Shown here in pieces: positions 1-6,446 of a stretch of 11,232 nt of DNA (positions are counted from its first letter, which is position 1; every line of letters begins with the position of its first letter). Location of the stretch: positions 1-11,232 of the forward strand of contig JBFYSV010000271.1 in NCBI GenBank assembly GCA_041301185.1, in the 5' to 3' direction. The position numbers were made by a program, and so were the translations under genes. This DNA comes from JAQBDA01 sp041301185 (GTDB taxonomy: Bacteria > Chloroflexota > Anaerolineae > Anaerolineales > UBA4823). The notes below the pieces were generated by a model that worked only from the letters and a program-made list of their open reading frames with translations, searched no databases and was not told where the DNA came from.

Positions 1-961
1 TGTACACCTGAACCAGGTCTGCTCCTGCATCCAGCTTTTCATTGAAGTCAGCATAGCTCATCACCCCCCCGGCGGCGACCACCGGCAGCGTTCCTTGTAG
101 ATTGTCGACGATTCGCCGCAGGATCTGAGTGCTGCGGGCGCGCAAAGGTGCTCCGCTTAACCCGCCCGGCTCAGCTGCAGCCGGCGAGCGCAGGCTGTCC
201 CGAGAAATGGTGGTATTGGTTGCGATCACCCCATCCACACTGCTGGAGAGCAGCACATCCAGGGCATCATCCAGCTCATGATCTTCCAGGTCTGGGGCTA
301 GCTTCACCAGCAGGGGCGTGCGGTGCCCGTTCTCGACCGCCAGCCAACTCTGTTTGTCCACCAGCACGCCCAGCAGCTCGCTCAAAGCCTGGCGAGATTG
401 CAAGCGCCGCAGGCCGGTCGTATTCGGCGAGCTGACATTGATCACCAGGTAATCTGCCAGACGAGCAAAGATCTGCATCAACTCCAGGTAATCGCGGGCG
501 GCTTGCTCCAGCGGGGTGGCGGCATTCTTTCCCAGGTTCACCCCCAGAATCAAATTCGGTGGGCGCGCTCCCTGCAGCTGCTGGGCGACAAAACCTGCTC
601 CCTGGCCAGGAAAGCCCATCCGGTTGATCAACGCCTGGTCTTCCGGCAAGCGAAACAGGCGCGGTTTTGGATTGCCAGATTGGGGCAGCAGGGTGACCGT
701 GCCTACTTCAATATGGCTAAATCCCAGGCAAGCCAGCCCGCGCCAGCCCAAGCCATCCTTATCATAGCCAGCCGCCAGACCGACCGGGTTGGAAAATGAT
801 AATCCAAAAGCGTGGACGGGGCGCGGCGGGGCAGCGAACCACTTGCCCAAGATACCCTTTAACAAGTGGCTGCGCCCGGTGAACTGCATCAGGCGCAAGG
901 AAAGCGCGTGGGCGTGTTCAGGATCCAGGCGGAATAGCAGCGGGCGGATCAGGTTATACAT
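1..961 (-). CDS. pyrD: Dihydroorotate dehydrogenase, class 2 (quinone-dependent), 3' end outside window
   Basis: Oxidises dihydroorotate to orotate with FMN and passes electrons to membrane quinone (fourth step of UMP synthesis). The 320 residues visible start with an amphipathic helix (MYNLIRPLLFRLDPEHAHAL), the membrane/quinone-tunnel segment typical of class 2 enzymes. The FMN segment NPVGLAAGYDKDG is at 59-70, the EVGTVT...QSGNPKPRLFRL block at 85-105, and NVSSPNT at 175-181 with S178 in the position of the class 2 catalytic serine. K220 lies in VKLAPD, N249 in TNTT, and GGLSG is at 266-270. Class 2 enzymes are usually about 335-350 residues, so roughly 15-30 residues lie beyond base 1. 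The ATG (961-959) overlaps the stop of pyrFE by 8 bases in a different frame, implying translational coupling. It is the last gene visible in the pyr operon. Identification is secure; only the C-terminus is unseen. Confidence 0.95.
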   Translation of the reverse strand, partial: MYNLIRPLLFRLDPEHAHALSLRLMQFTGRSHLLKGILGKWFAAPPRPVHAFGLSFSNPVGLAAGYDKDGLGWRGLACLGFSHIEVGTVTLLPQSGNPKPRLFRLPEDQALINRMGFPGQGAGFVAQQLQGARPPNLILGVNLGKNAATPLEQAARDYLELMQIFARLADYLVINVSSPNTTGLRRLQSRQALSELLGVLVDKQSWLAVENGHRTPLLVKLAPDLEDHELDDALDVLLSSSVDGVIATNTTISRDSLRSPAAAEPGGLSGAPLRARSTQILRRIVDNLQGTLPVVAAGGVMSYADFNEKLDAGADLVQVY

Positions 962-2390
962 CCTGCGCCCTCAGAAATACCCGCACAGCGGCAATTTGTT
1001 CTTCTATAACTTTACCTGTGCTCTGCCAGTAGTCCAACAAACCTGACAAGGTGAAGACGGCGCTCAGGCGATAGCCTGCCTGAGAGAGCGCTTCGCTCGC
1101 CCCAGACTGCCGGTCGACCAGGACCACAATCTCTTCGACCTTCAAGCCAGCCGCACCCAGCTTGTCGATCGCCTCGAACTTGCTCCCGCCAGTCGTCGCC
1201 AGGTCATCGATCACCACCACCCGCTCTCCCGCTGAATATTCTCCCTCGATCTCGGCCGCGGTGCCATAGGCTTTGACTTCCTTGCGCGGATAAATCATAG
1301 GCCAGCCAGACTTCAGGCTGATGGCGGTGGCAATCGGGATGGCTGCATACGGCAAGGCAGCCAGCCTGTCGAAGGAAAGCCTGTCCAGGAGCGGCAGGTA
1401 AGCTTCCGCTACCATTGCCAGCAATTTCGGATGGCTTATCAAGCGCCGCAGGTCGATATAGATGGGAGATTGCAATCCCGACTTCAAGGTGAACAGACCA
1501 AAACGAATGCAGCCTGCTTCCAGGAGAGCATCAGCCAGGGGGTCGTCTCGCGCAGCGGGCTGGCTCCGTGAAGCGGACCTGCTCGCAACAATTTCCGCCC
1601 TCTGGCGGTTGATCGCCAGGCGCAATTCCTGGGCAGCCCGGCGGGGGTCTCCGGCGTGTGACAGGCTGCGCGAGACCGGCAGCAGCAAGCCCGATCCATC
1701 CAGACGCAATCCGGCCTGCAGGGCTGCCCGCAGGTCGCCGCCTTGGGCACCCACCCCTGGAGCCAGGATCCACAGGTCTGGAGCTACAGCCCTCACCCGG
1801 GCCAAGGCCTGCGGGTCAGTCGCCCCCACCACCAGACCCAGGTTATCATTTATATTCCATTCTTGCGCCAGGCGGGCTACTGCTTCGTACAATGTGACGC
1901 TTGCCCCAGCCTGGCTGGCTAAAGCCAGGTTTTGCAGGTCTGCCGAGCCGGGGTTAGAGGTCTTGCACAGCAGAAAGACACCCCGCTCAGGCTGCCTCAA
2001 GAAAGGCTCAATCGAGTCATACCCCAGGTAAGGATTGACCGTCATTGCGCCTGCCCTCAGGTAGCCAAAAGCCGCCTGAGCATACGCCTCGGCAGTGGAA
2101 GCGATATCACCCCGTTTGGCGTCCAATAAAACCGGAATGCCCGCCGGGATAGAAGCGATCACCTCTCTCAACACGGCAATCCCTTCGCCTCCCAGCGCCT
2201 CAAAAAAGGCGCTATTCGGCTTAAAGCAAGCTGCCTGGTCTGCCGTTGCCTGGATCAAGCGCAGGCAAAATTCCGCAGCAGCTTCTGGGGTGGCTGCCGG
2301 CAAATCCCGCGGGTGGGGGTCCAGCCCCACGCACAACAGGGATTGGGCTGCCTGGACCCGTTCCTGGAGGTGTTGGACAAATGAAACCAT
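954..2390 (-). CDS. pyrFE: Bifunctional OMP decarboxylase–orotate phosphoribosyltransferase (PyrF-PyrE fusion)
   Basis: One 478-residue protein carries the last two steps of UMP synthesis. Residues 1-262 are OMP decarboxylase of the subfamily with FKPN (56-59), LLDAKRGDI (D90, K92 and D95 form the catalytic Asp-x-Lys-x-x-Asp set) and NPYLGYDS (119-126). Residues 263-281 are a polar R/S/A-rich linker. Residues 282-478 are orotate phosphoribosyltransferase: FTLKSG...SPIYIDLR at 300-315, the catalytic-loop segment YPRKEVKAYGT at 367-377, and the PRPP-binding motif VVVIDDLATTGGSK at 391-404. The domain order is the reverse of animal UMP synthase (OPRT-OMPDC) and matches the OMPDC-OPRT order I recall for trypanosomatids and some bacteria. 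The ATG lies 8 bases after the pyrB stop and has only a weak ribosome site, so coupling to pyrB translation is likely. It overlaps pyrD downstream by 8 bases. Confidence 0.95.
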   Translation of the reverse strand: MVSFVQHLQERVQAAQSLLCVGLDPHPRDLPAATPEAAAEFCLRLIQATADQAACFKPNSAFFEALGGEGIAVLREVIASIPAGIPVLLDAKRGDIASTAEAYAQAAFGYLRAGAMTVNPYLGYDSIEPFLRQPERGVFLLCKTSNPGSADLQNLALASQAGASVTLYEAVARLAQEWNINDNLGLVVGATDPQALARVRAVAPDLWILAPGVGAQGGDLRAALQAGLRLDGSGLLLPVSRSLSHAGDPRRAAQELRLAINRQRAEIVASRSASRSQPAARDDPLADALLEAGCIRFGLFTLKSGLQSPIYIDLRRLISHPKLLAMVAEAYLPLLDRLSFDRLAALPYAAIPIATAISLKSGWPMIYPRKEVKAYGTAAEIEGEYSAGERVVVIDDLATTGGSKFEAIDKLGAAGLKVEEIVVLVDRQSGASEALSQAGYRLSAVFTLSGLLDYWQSTGKVIEEQIAAVRVFLRAQDV

Positions 2391-2398
2391 ATCTCGCG

Positions 2399-3394
2399 CT
2401 AAGCCTTCCCCAGTACCATCGCCAGCAATGCCATGCGCACGTACAACCCGTACTCCATCTGGCGGAAATAGGCAGCCCGCGGGTCTGCGTCGAAATCCAT
2501 GCTGATCTCGCCAACTCGCGGTAAAGGATGCATCACGATCATCTTCTCCTTTGCGGCCGCCATGATATCCGGTGTAATGATATAGGCATTCTTCACGCTA
2601 TCGTATTCATCCAGATCGGTAAAGCGTTCCTTCTGGACGCGGGTGATGTACAGCACATCCGTCTGGGGGAGCACTTCGGCAAGAGTCTCGTGCTCGGCTT
2701 GCTGAATGCCCTTCTGGTGGATTTCTTCCAGGATCTCAGGCGGCATGCGTAAAATAGCGGGTGAAACGTAATGCAGGCGCACATTGAACATCGATAACAG
2801 CCGCGCCAGGGAATGGACCGTGCGCCCGTATTTCAAATCTCCCAGCATAGTCACGGTCAGCCCCTCGACCTCGCCCAACTCCTCGCGGATCGTGAACAGA
2901 TCTAACAACGCCTGGGTGGGGTGCTCCCCGACCCCATCGCCGGCGTTGATGATCGGCTTGCGCGCATATTGGGCTGCCAGGGCAGAAGCGCCAACCTCCG
3001 GATGGCGCAAAACGATGACATCGGCATAGCACTCCAGCGTGCGTACGGTGTCTGGCAGGGATTCGCCCTTGGAGACCGATGAATAGCGTACCTCGTTGAT
3101 CGGGATCACGCTGCCGCCCAGCCGCTCCATTGCAGACGTAAAAGAAGATGAAGTGCGCGTGGACGGCTCGTAGAACAGGTTGACCAGGATCTTGCCTTTT
3201 AGCAGATCGAACGTGCCCACTCGGGATACCATCTCACGCATCTCGTGAGCCACACCAAAGATGTACTCCAGGTCTGCTCGGCTGAACTGTTTCACAGACA
3301 GGATGTCTTTGCCGTAAAAAGGCGCAGTCCTTTGGTCGCCAAACGGCAGGTAGGGGTTTTCACTGCGGATCGGGGGGATATATGTAGCCATCAT
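2399..3394 (-). CDS. pyrB: Aspartate carbamoyltransferase catalytic chain, CAD-like
   Basis: Condenses carbamoyl phosphate with aspartate to give carbamoyl aspartate, the committed step of pyrimidine synthesis. The 331 residues carry all expected active-site groups: STRT at 78-81 in FYEPSTRTSSSF, K109 in SVSKGESL, R130-H131, HPTQ at 158-161 (GDGVGEHPTQALLDLFTIRE), R191 in GRTVHS, R252 in TRVQKERF, and HPLPR at 289-293. From memory, the wording GVGEHPTQALLD, LRMPP and DPRAAYFRQ matches the ATCase domain of animal CAD more closely than E. coli PyrB (NQHPTQTLLD). There are two adjacent start codons; AAAGGAG sits 3 bases before the first and 6 before the second (3391), so the second, giving 330 residues, is slightly preferred. 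It is 35 bases downstream of pyrC in the same operon. No pyrI regulatory-chain gene is seen. Confidence 0.96.
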   Translation of the reverse strand: MMATYIPPIRSENPYLPFGDQRTAPFYGKDILSVKQFSRADLEYIFGVAHEMREMVSRVGTFDLLKGKILVNLFYEPSTRTSSSFTSAMERLGGSVIPINEVRYSSVSKGESLPDTVRTLECYADVIVLRHPEVGASALAAQYARKPIINAGDGVGEHPTQALLDLFTIREELGEVEGLTVTMLGDLKYGRTVHSLARLLSMFNVRLHYVSPAILRMPPEILEEIHQKGIQQAEHETLAEVLPQTDVLYITRVQKERFTDLDEYDSVKNAYIITPDIMAAAKEKMIVMHPLPRVGEISMDFDADPRAAYFRQMEYGLYVRMALLAMVLGKA

Positions 3395-3429
3395 TTTCTC
3401 CTTTGGTTTGAATATATTGTCAGCACCGA

Positions 3430-4494
3430 TTAGCTCGTAACAGACCTGAGATCCATTCCATATCCCCGAGGCGCCAGTACCTGATCATCACGGAATGCTT
3501 CCAAGCCGCGCAGCACCACCCGCCGTACCCGTCCCCGCACCCTCCAGCCTTCAAATGGCGTCCAGGCGCAGCGGGTGTGGGTCTGGCTGGCATGGATCTC
3601 CCAGGCTGCGTCTTCATCCACCTCCACCCAGGTATCGGGTTGTTCCGGCAATTGAAAGATACGCCGGGGATTGGTGACCATCCGCGCGATCAGGTCATCG
3701 AGCGACAGCCGGTTTTCGTGAACAGCAGTCAACAGGAGAGGCAGAGCCGTTTCCAGCCCGGGAAATCCCGGCGGCGGATTCTGCCCATCTTTCTCTGCCA
3801 GGGTGTGCGGGGCGTGATCGGTAGCAAAACAATCGATCACATCCAGGTTCTCCCACAGCGCATCTCGATCCGCCGGTGTAGCCAGCCGCGGCCGGACCTC
3901 ACCTCGCCCTACCCCCAGGGATGGGATCTCCTCCTGGGTTAAAAACAGGTGGTGCGGGCAGACTTCGCAGGTAACCCGCAAACCCTTCTCTTTGGCCGCG
4001 CGGATCAATACTATCTCCTCACGCAGGGAGACATGCGCCAGGTGGATCGACCGGTCATACAGGGCTGCCATCAAGATGACCGCCGCCAGGGTGCGGCTTT
4101 CTGCATGGGCTACGATGGGCATCTGGCGCGGCCAATGGGTAAAGTGCCCCATCCACGACTCCATACGATCCAAGCGAAGCGGTCCGTATGTCTGGTCTAG
4201 GTACATTTTCAATCCTGCGGTACGCTGTGCCAATCGATAGGCCGTATCCAGGTTATCGGCGCCAGCCCCCAGGTATTGGGCATAATCACAGCGGGCTTTT
4301 CCCCTGGCAGCCTGCAAAGCAAGATCTAAGCTGTCTTCGCCGGTCACCGGGGGTTGGGTGTTGGGCATTGCCAGAACCGCAGTGAAACCGCCTGCCAGGG
4401 CAGCCGCGCTGCCGCTATCCCAATCTTCCTTGTGGGTAGCCCCTGGCTCTCGCAGGTGGACATGCGGGTCGATCAGACCTGGTAAGACAATCAT
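3430..4494 (-). CDS. pyrC: Dihydroorotase, CAD-like (type I fold, short N-terminus)
   Basis: Cyclises carbamoyl aspartate to dihydroorotate using a metal centre. The 354 residues show HVH at 11-13 (LPGLIDPHVHLREPG), K96 in GLKMYLDQT (the lysine carboxylated in this family), H130 in VAHAE, H154 in HLAHVS, E177 in CEVCPHH and D226 in ATDHAPH. The spacing of these ligands (11, 13, 96, 130, 154, 177, 226) equals that of the human CAD ligands as I recall them (1471, 1473, 1556, 1590, 1614, 1637, 1686) with no gap. T102-Y103 fall where CAD has its mobile-loop Thr-Phe. Only three residues precede LPGLID, whereas free-standing bacterial type I enzymes usually have about 45. An in-frame stop 21 bases upstream of the ATG rules out a longer start. 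GGGAG lies 6 bases before the ATG. It is the first gene of the pyr operon, behind a putative attenuator. Confidence 0.95.
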   Translation of the reverse strand: MIVLPGLIDPHVHLREPGATHKEDWDSGSAAALAGGFTAVLAMPNTQPPVTGEDSLDLALQAARGKARCDYAQYLGAGADNLDTAYRLAQRTAGLKMYLDQTYGPLRLDRMESWMGHFTHWPRQMPIVAHAESRTLAAVILMAALYDRSIHLAHVSLREEIVLIRAAKEKGLRVTCEVCPHHLFLTQEEIPSLGVGRGEVRPRLATPADRDALWENLDVIDCFATDHAPHTLAEKDGQNPPPGFPGLETALPLLLTAVHENRLSLDDLIARMVTNPRRIFQLPEQPDTWVEVDEDAAWEIHASQTHTRCAWTPFEGWRVRGRVRRVVLRGLEAFRDDQVLAPRGYGMDLRSVTS

Positions 4495-4529
4495 GTTTCT
4501 CTCCCGGTTTGTTTAGCCTGGCGATTGAC

Positions 4530-4558
4530 AAAAAAATAGAGCCCTGAAGGCTCTATTT
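4530..4558 (-). terminator. Hairpin II with U-run: putative attenuator just upstream of pyrC
   Basis: A perfect 10-bp stem (4534-4543 with 4549-4558) and a 5-base loop are followed on the minus strand by seven T (4536-4530). This is a textbook intrinsic terminator. It ends 35 bases before the pyrC ATG and lies downstream of the only good promoter in the gap, so it should sit in the pyr leader RNA. It could also serve as a back-up terminator for the cytochrome operon. Confidence 0.75.
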
Positions 4559-4636
4559 GCCGGTAAAAAAATCGCCCGATGGAGCGAGAGCTCCCGGGCG
4601 ATCTAATAACATTTTTGTGTGTAGTAGTCTTACCAT
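4553..4636 (-). other. Possible short leader reading frame in the pyr leader
   Basis: A 27-codon ATG frame begins within a few bases of the predicted pyr transcription start. It runs through the whole of hairpin I and stops (TAG, 4555-4553) inside an arm of hairpin II. A second in-frame ATG follows at codon 9. The U-run after hairpin I encodes Phe-Phe. The geometry resembles the E. coli pyrBI leader, where translation into the attenuator prevents termination. There is no Shine-Dalgarno site, so translation would have to be leaderless or nearly so. A 27-codon open frame can easily arise by chance, hence the low confidence. Confidence 0.2.
4565..4602 (-). terminator. Hairpin I with U-run: first of two tandem terminator-like hairpins in the pyr leader
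   Basis: The outer stem is 8 bp (4571-4578 with 4595-4602). An inner 5-bp stem (4581-4585 with 4590-4594) closes a four-base loop and is offset by a 2-base bulge. On the minus strand it is followed by seven T (4571-4565). It lies between the predicted pyr promoter and hairpin II. Two roles are compatible: termination of read-through from the cytochrome operon, and attenuation of pyr transcription. Confidence 0.75.
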
Positions 4637-4645
4637 ATCGGACGA

Positions 4646-4673
4646 ATTTTACAAGGAATCTGGTACCTGTCAA
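4646..4673 (-). promoter_or_regulatory. Predicted sigma70-type promoter of the pyr operon
   Basis: Read on the minus strand: TTGACA (4673-4668, perfect -35), 16-base spacer, TAAAAT (4651-4646, 5 of 6 matches to the -10). The start would be near 4639, giving a leader of about 145 bases containing both hairpins. The -35 is overlapped by a 5-4-5 inverted repeat (TACCT/AGGTA, 4664-4677) that could be a protein-binding site. Prediction from sequence only. Confidence 0.6.
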
Positions 4674-4711
4674 GGTATTTCAGGAATTTTAAGACTGGAT
4701 TGAATATCTAA

Positions 4712-5563
4712 TCAGGAATCTATCTGGTTCTGCTTCTTACCCTTATCCCGGTTTTGATACCATATAGCGAATCCAACGATCAGCACAAACAAACCTACGG
4801 TCAGGATTATTCCACCCCAACCGCTCAGCCAACTCGGCTCGATATCTGGTTCAGCAGGCGCTTCGGGTTGGAAAATGACCGGATTTTCGGCTAGGGTTAG
4901 AACAAATGCGGTCAGATCTTCCACGTCTTGCTCAGCCAGCGGACCACCACTTGCCTGGCTCCAGGCCGGCATGGGTGAGCCCGTAACGCCGTTGGCGATA
5001 ATATTTTTCACTGCCAGATCCGGTCGAATCGAGGAAAAACTTTTCGCCAGGGCAGCCCCAACCCGCCCCTCGCCATCCGCGCCGTGGCAGACGGCGCAAT
5101 TTTGGTCAAACAGGGCTGCTCCCCGGTTGGGATCGCCCTCCACGTCCGGTATGCGGGTGATCACCGGGCGGGGGGCAAAGGTGGGCGTCGGCGCAATATA
5201 GCGCGGTCCACCAGTCTCCCAGGTCAGGATATATGCCACCAGGGCATCGATTTCCTGGCTATCGAGCGGACCGCCATTCTCCTGGCTCCAAGCCAGCATA
5301 GGGGTACCGCTGATACCGTTCTCGATGGTTGCCCGGACACGCAGATCGGGGCGGATAGAAGGCCAGTTCTTTGCCAGGCTGGCGCCCACCCGTCCTTCAC
5401 CATCCTCCCCGTGGCAAACTGCGCAATTTTCAGCATACAGCCGGGCACCCAGGTCAATCTGGGTTTGATCTTGGGCTGCCACCCTGCCAGTGCCCAGGAA
5501 CCAAAAGCAGAGCAATGCCAGCATGACCAACCCAATATTGCGAAGATAGCGCAAGGCTGGCAT
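4712..5563 (-). CDS. Diheme cytochrome c with tandem-duplicated heme domains, C-terminal membrane anchor
   Basis: This 283-residue exported protein probably carries electrons from the Rieske/cytochrome b complex. Residues 1-30 are a signal peptide (hydrophobic core, then GRVAA before QDQ). Two heme domains follow: CAVCH at 47-51 with Met89, and CAVCH at 156-160 with Met198. The domains are copies of each other, 109 residues apart, sharing GEGRVGA.LAK, SIRPDL and AWSQ..GGPL; a Pro-rich linker (about 118-145) separates them. A helix at about 251-269 followed by a basic tail anchors the C-terminus. An in-frame GTG at 5569 would add two residues, but GAGG lies 5 bases before the ATG at 5563 and would touch that GTG, so the ATG is chosen. 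It starts 7 bases after the preceding gene and is last in the operon. The exact subfamily is unknown to me. Confidence 0.9.
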   Translation of the reverse strand: MPALRYLRNIGLVMLALLCFWFLGTGRVAAQDQTQIDLGARLYAENCAVCHGEDGEGRVGASLAKNWPSIRPDLRVRATIENGISGTPMLAWSQENGGPLDSQEIDALVAYILTWETGGPRYIAPTPTFAPRPVITRIPDVEGDPNRGAALFDQNCAVCHGADGEGRVGAALAKSFSSIRPDLAVKNIIANGVTGSPMPAWSQASGGPLAEQDVEDLTAFVLTLAENPVIFQPEAPAEPDIEPSWLSGWGGIILTVGLFVLIVGFAIWYQNRDKGKKQNQIDS

Positions 5564-5570
5564 GATCACC

Positions 5571-6416
5571 TCATTTAATCGTCAACAGGTAGGCAATCAA
5601 GTCAGCAGCATCCTGTGCTGTCAGGGTGGAGCCGTAATTGGCGGGCATCAGATTCTCGGCATAACCCTCGACGACGTACACATTCGTCTGGACAATCGAC
5701 TCGAGCAGGTACTGCTCGGCATCGGCAGCATTGCCGGTGTAATCCGGCTGGCTGAAGCGAGTCTCTGCCCGCTCTCCGATGCCGGGGACTCCCGCACTGG
5801 GCGGCCAGGCCGGTCCTGTGGCAGTGCTCACATGGCACCCCACGCAGCCCTGAGCGTTTGCCAGCGTCTCGCCATTCACCGGGTCGCCCTCGGGTAGCTC
5901 GACGGTGATATCGGTGCCAACCGGCGGACCCGCCATCACAGGCGCCTGGCCCCGGTCGGGCGCAGTTGACTCCCAATTCATGACAAACTCGGCGATATAG
6001 CGGATCTGATCCTCTCTCAATGGACCGCCATAATCATCAGACCAGGCGGGCATTGCCGGGATGCCCTGACCGGCATACTGCTCAGGGCGGGTCGAGTTGA
6101 GCCGTCCACTGGCTACGGTAGCAACGATGTAATCTTCTGTTGACCCGCTCCAACCCACATCATCAATCCGCTCATCAAAGAAATAACGGTCGTTGAGCGG
6201 CGGGCATAACCCCGGCACGCCTTCGCCTTGCTTCCCATGACAGCCGGAGCAGTTATTATCAAAGAGCTCAGCGCCAACCTCTATGGATTGAGCTTGCTGG
6301 ATGTGGACAAACTCCTCCATGCGCTGCTCCTCTTGCAAACCATAGACGATCACAAGGACGCCCGTTATCAGTACCAGCAGCACTCCCAGTGCAATTTCGA
6401 TATTAACCCGTGACAT
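5571..6416 (-). CDS. Membrane-anchored diheme cytochrome c
   Basis: 281 residues. An uncleaved N-terminal anchor (about 8-26) holds two outward-facing c-type heme domains. Domain 1 has CSGCH (56-60) and a probable Met ligand at M122 in PAMPAWSDDYGGPL; this motif is shared with both domains of the next cytochrome. Domain 2 has CVGCH (191-195) and probable ligand M257 in NLMPANYG, and is more divergent. An additional cysteine (C71) lies in domain 1. It sits between cytochrome b (30 bases upstream) and the second diheme cytochrome (7 bases downstream), so it most likely takes the place of cytochrome c1 or f in the complex. A GGAGGG stretch lies about 11 bases before the ATG, a slightly long spacing. 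Heme c attachment is clear; subunit role is inferred from context. Confidence 0.9.
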   Translation of the reverse strand: MSRVNIEIALGVLLVLITGVLVIVYGLQEEQRMEEFVHIQQAQSIEVGAELFDNNCSGCHGKQGEGVPGLCPPLNDRYFFDERIDDVGWSGSTEDYIVATVASGRLNSTRPEQYAGQGIPAMPAWSDDYGGPLREDQIRYIAEFVMNWESTAPDRGQAPVMAGPPVGTDITVELPEGDPVNGETLANAQGCVGCHVSTATGPAWPPSAGVPGIGERAETRFSQPDYTGNAADAEQYLLESIVQTNVYVVEGYAENLMPANYGSTLTAQDAADLIAYLLTIK

Positions 6417-6446
6417 AGCTTAGATTGCCCTCCACTCCTCGTGATT

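Noticed and set aside
148..799. Plus-strand open frames opposite pyrD
   Set aside because: They have low-complexity, Arg/Ala/Gln-rich translations with no domain, and lie antisense to a clear pyrD; they are codon-usage shadows.
4491..4673. A 60-residue minus-strand frame from a TTG codon in the pyr leader
   Set aside because: Its start lies in the predicted -35 hexamer and it has no ribosome site; it runs through both hairpins and into pyrC in another frame. The shorter ATG frame is the only leader candidate kept.
5567..5569. GTG start for the last diheme cytochrome
   Set aside because: The GAGG ribosome site would touch this codon; the ATG six bases later has proper spacing.
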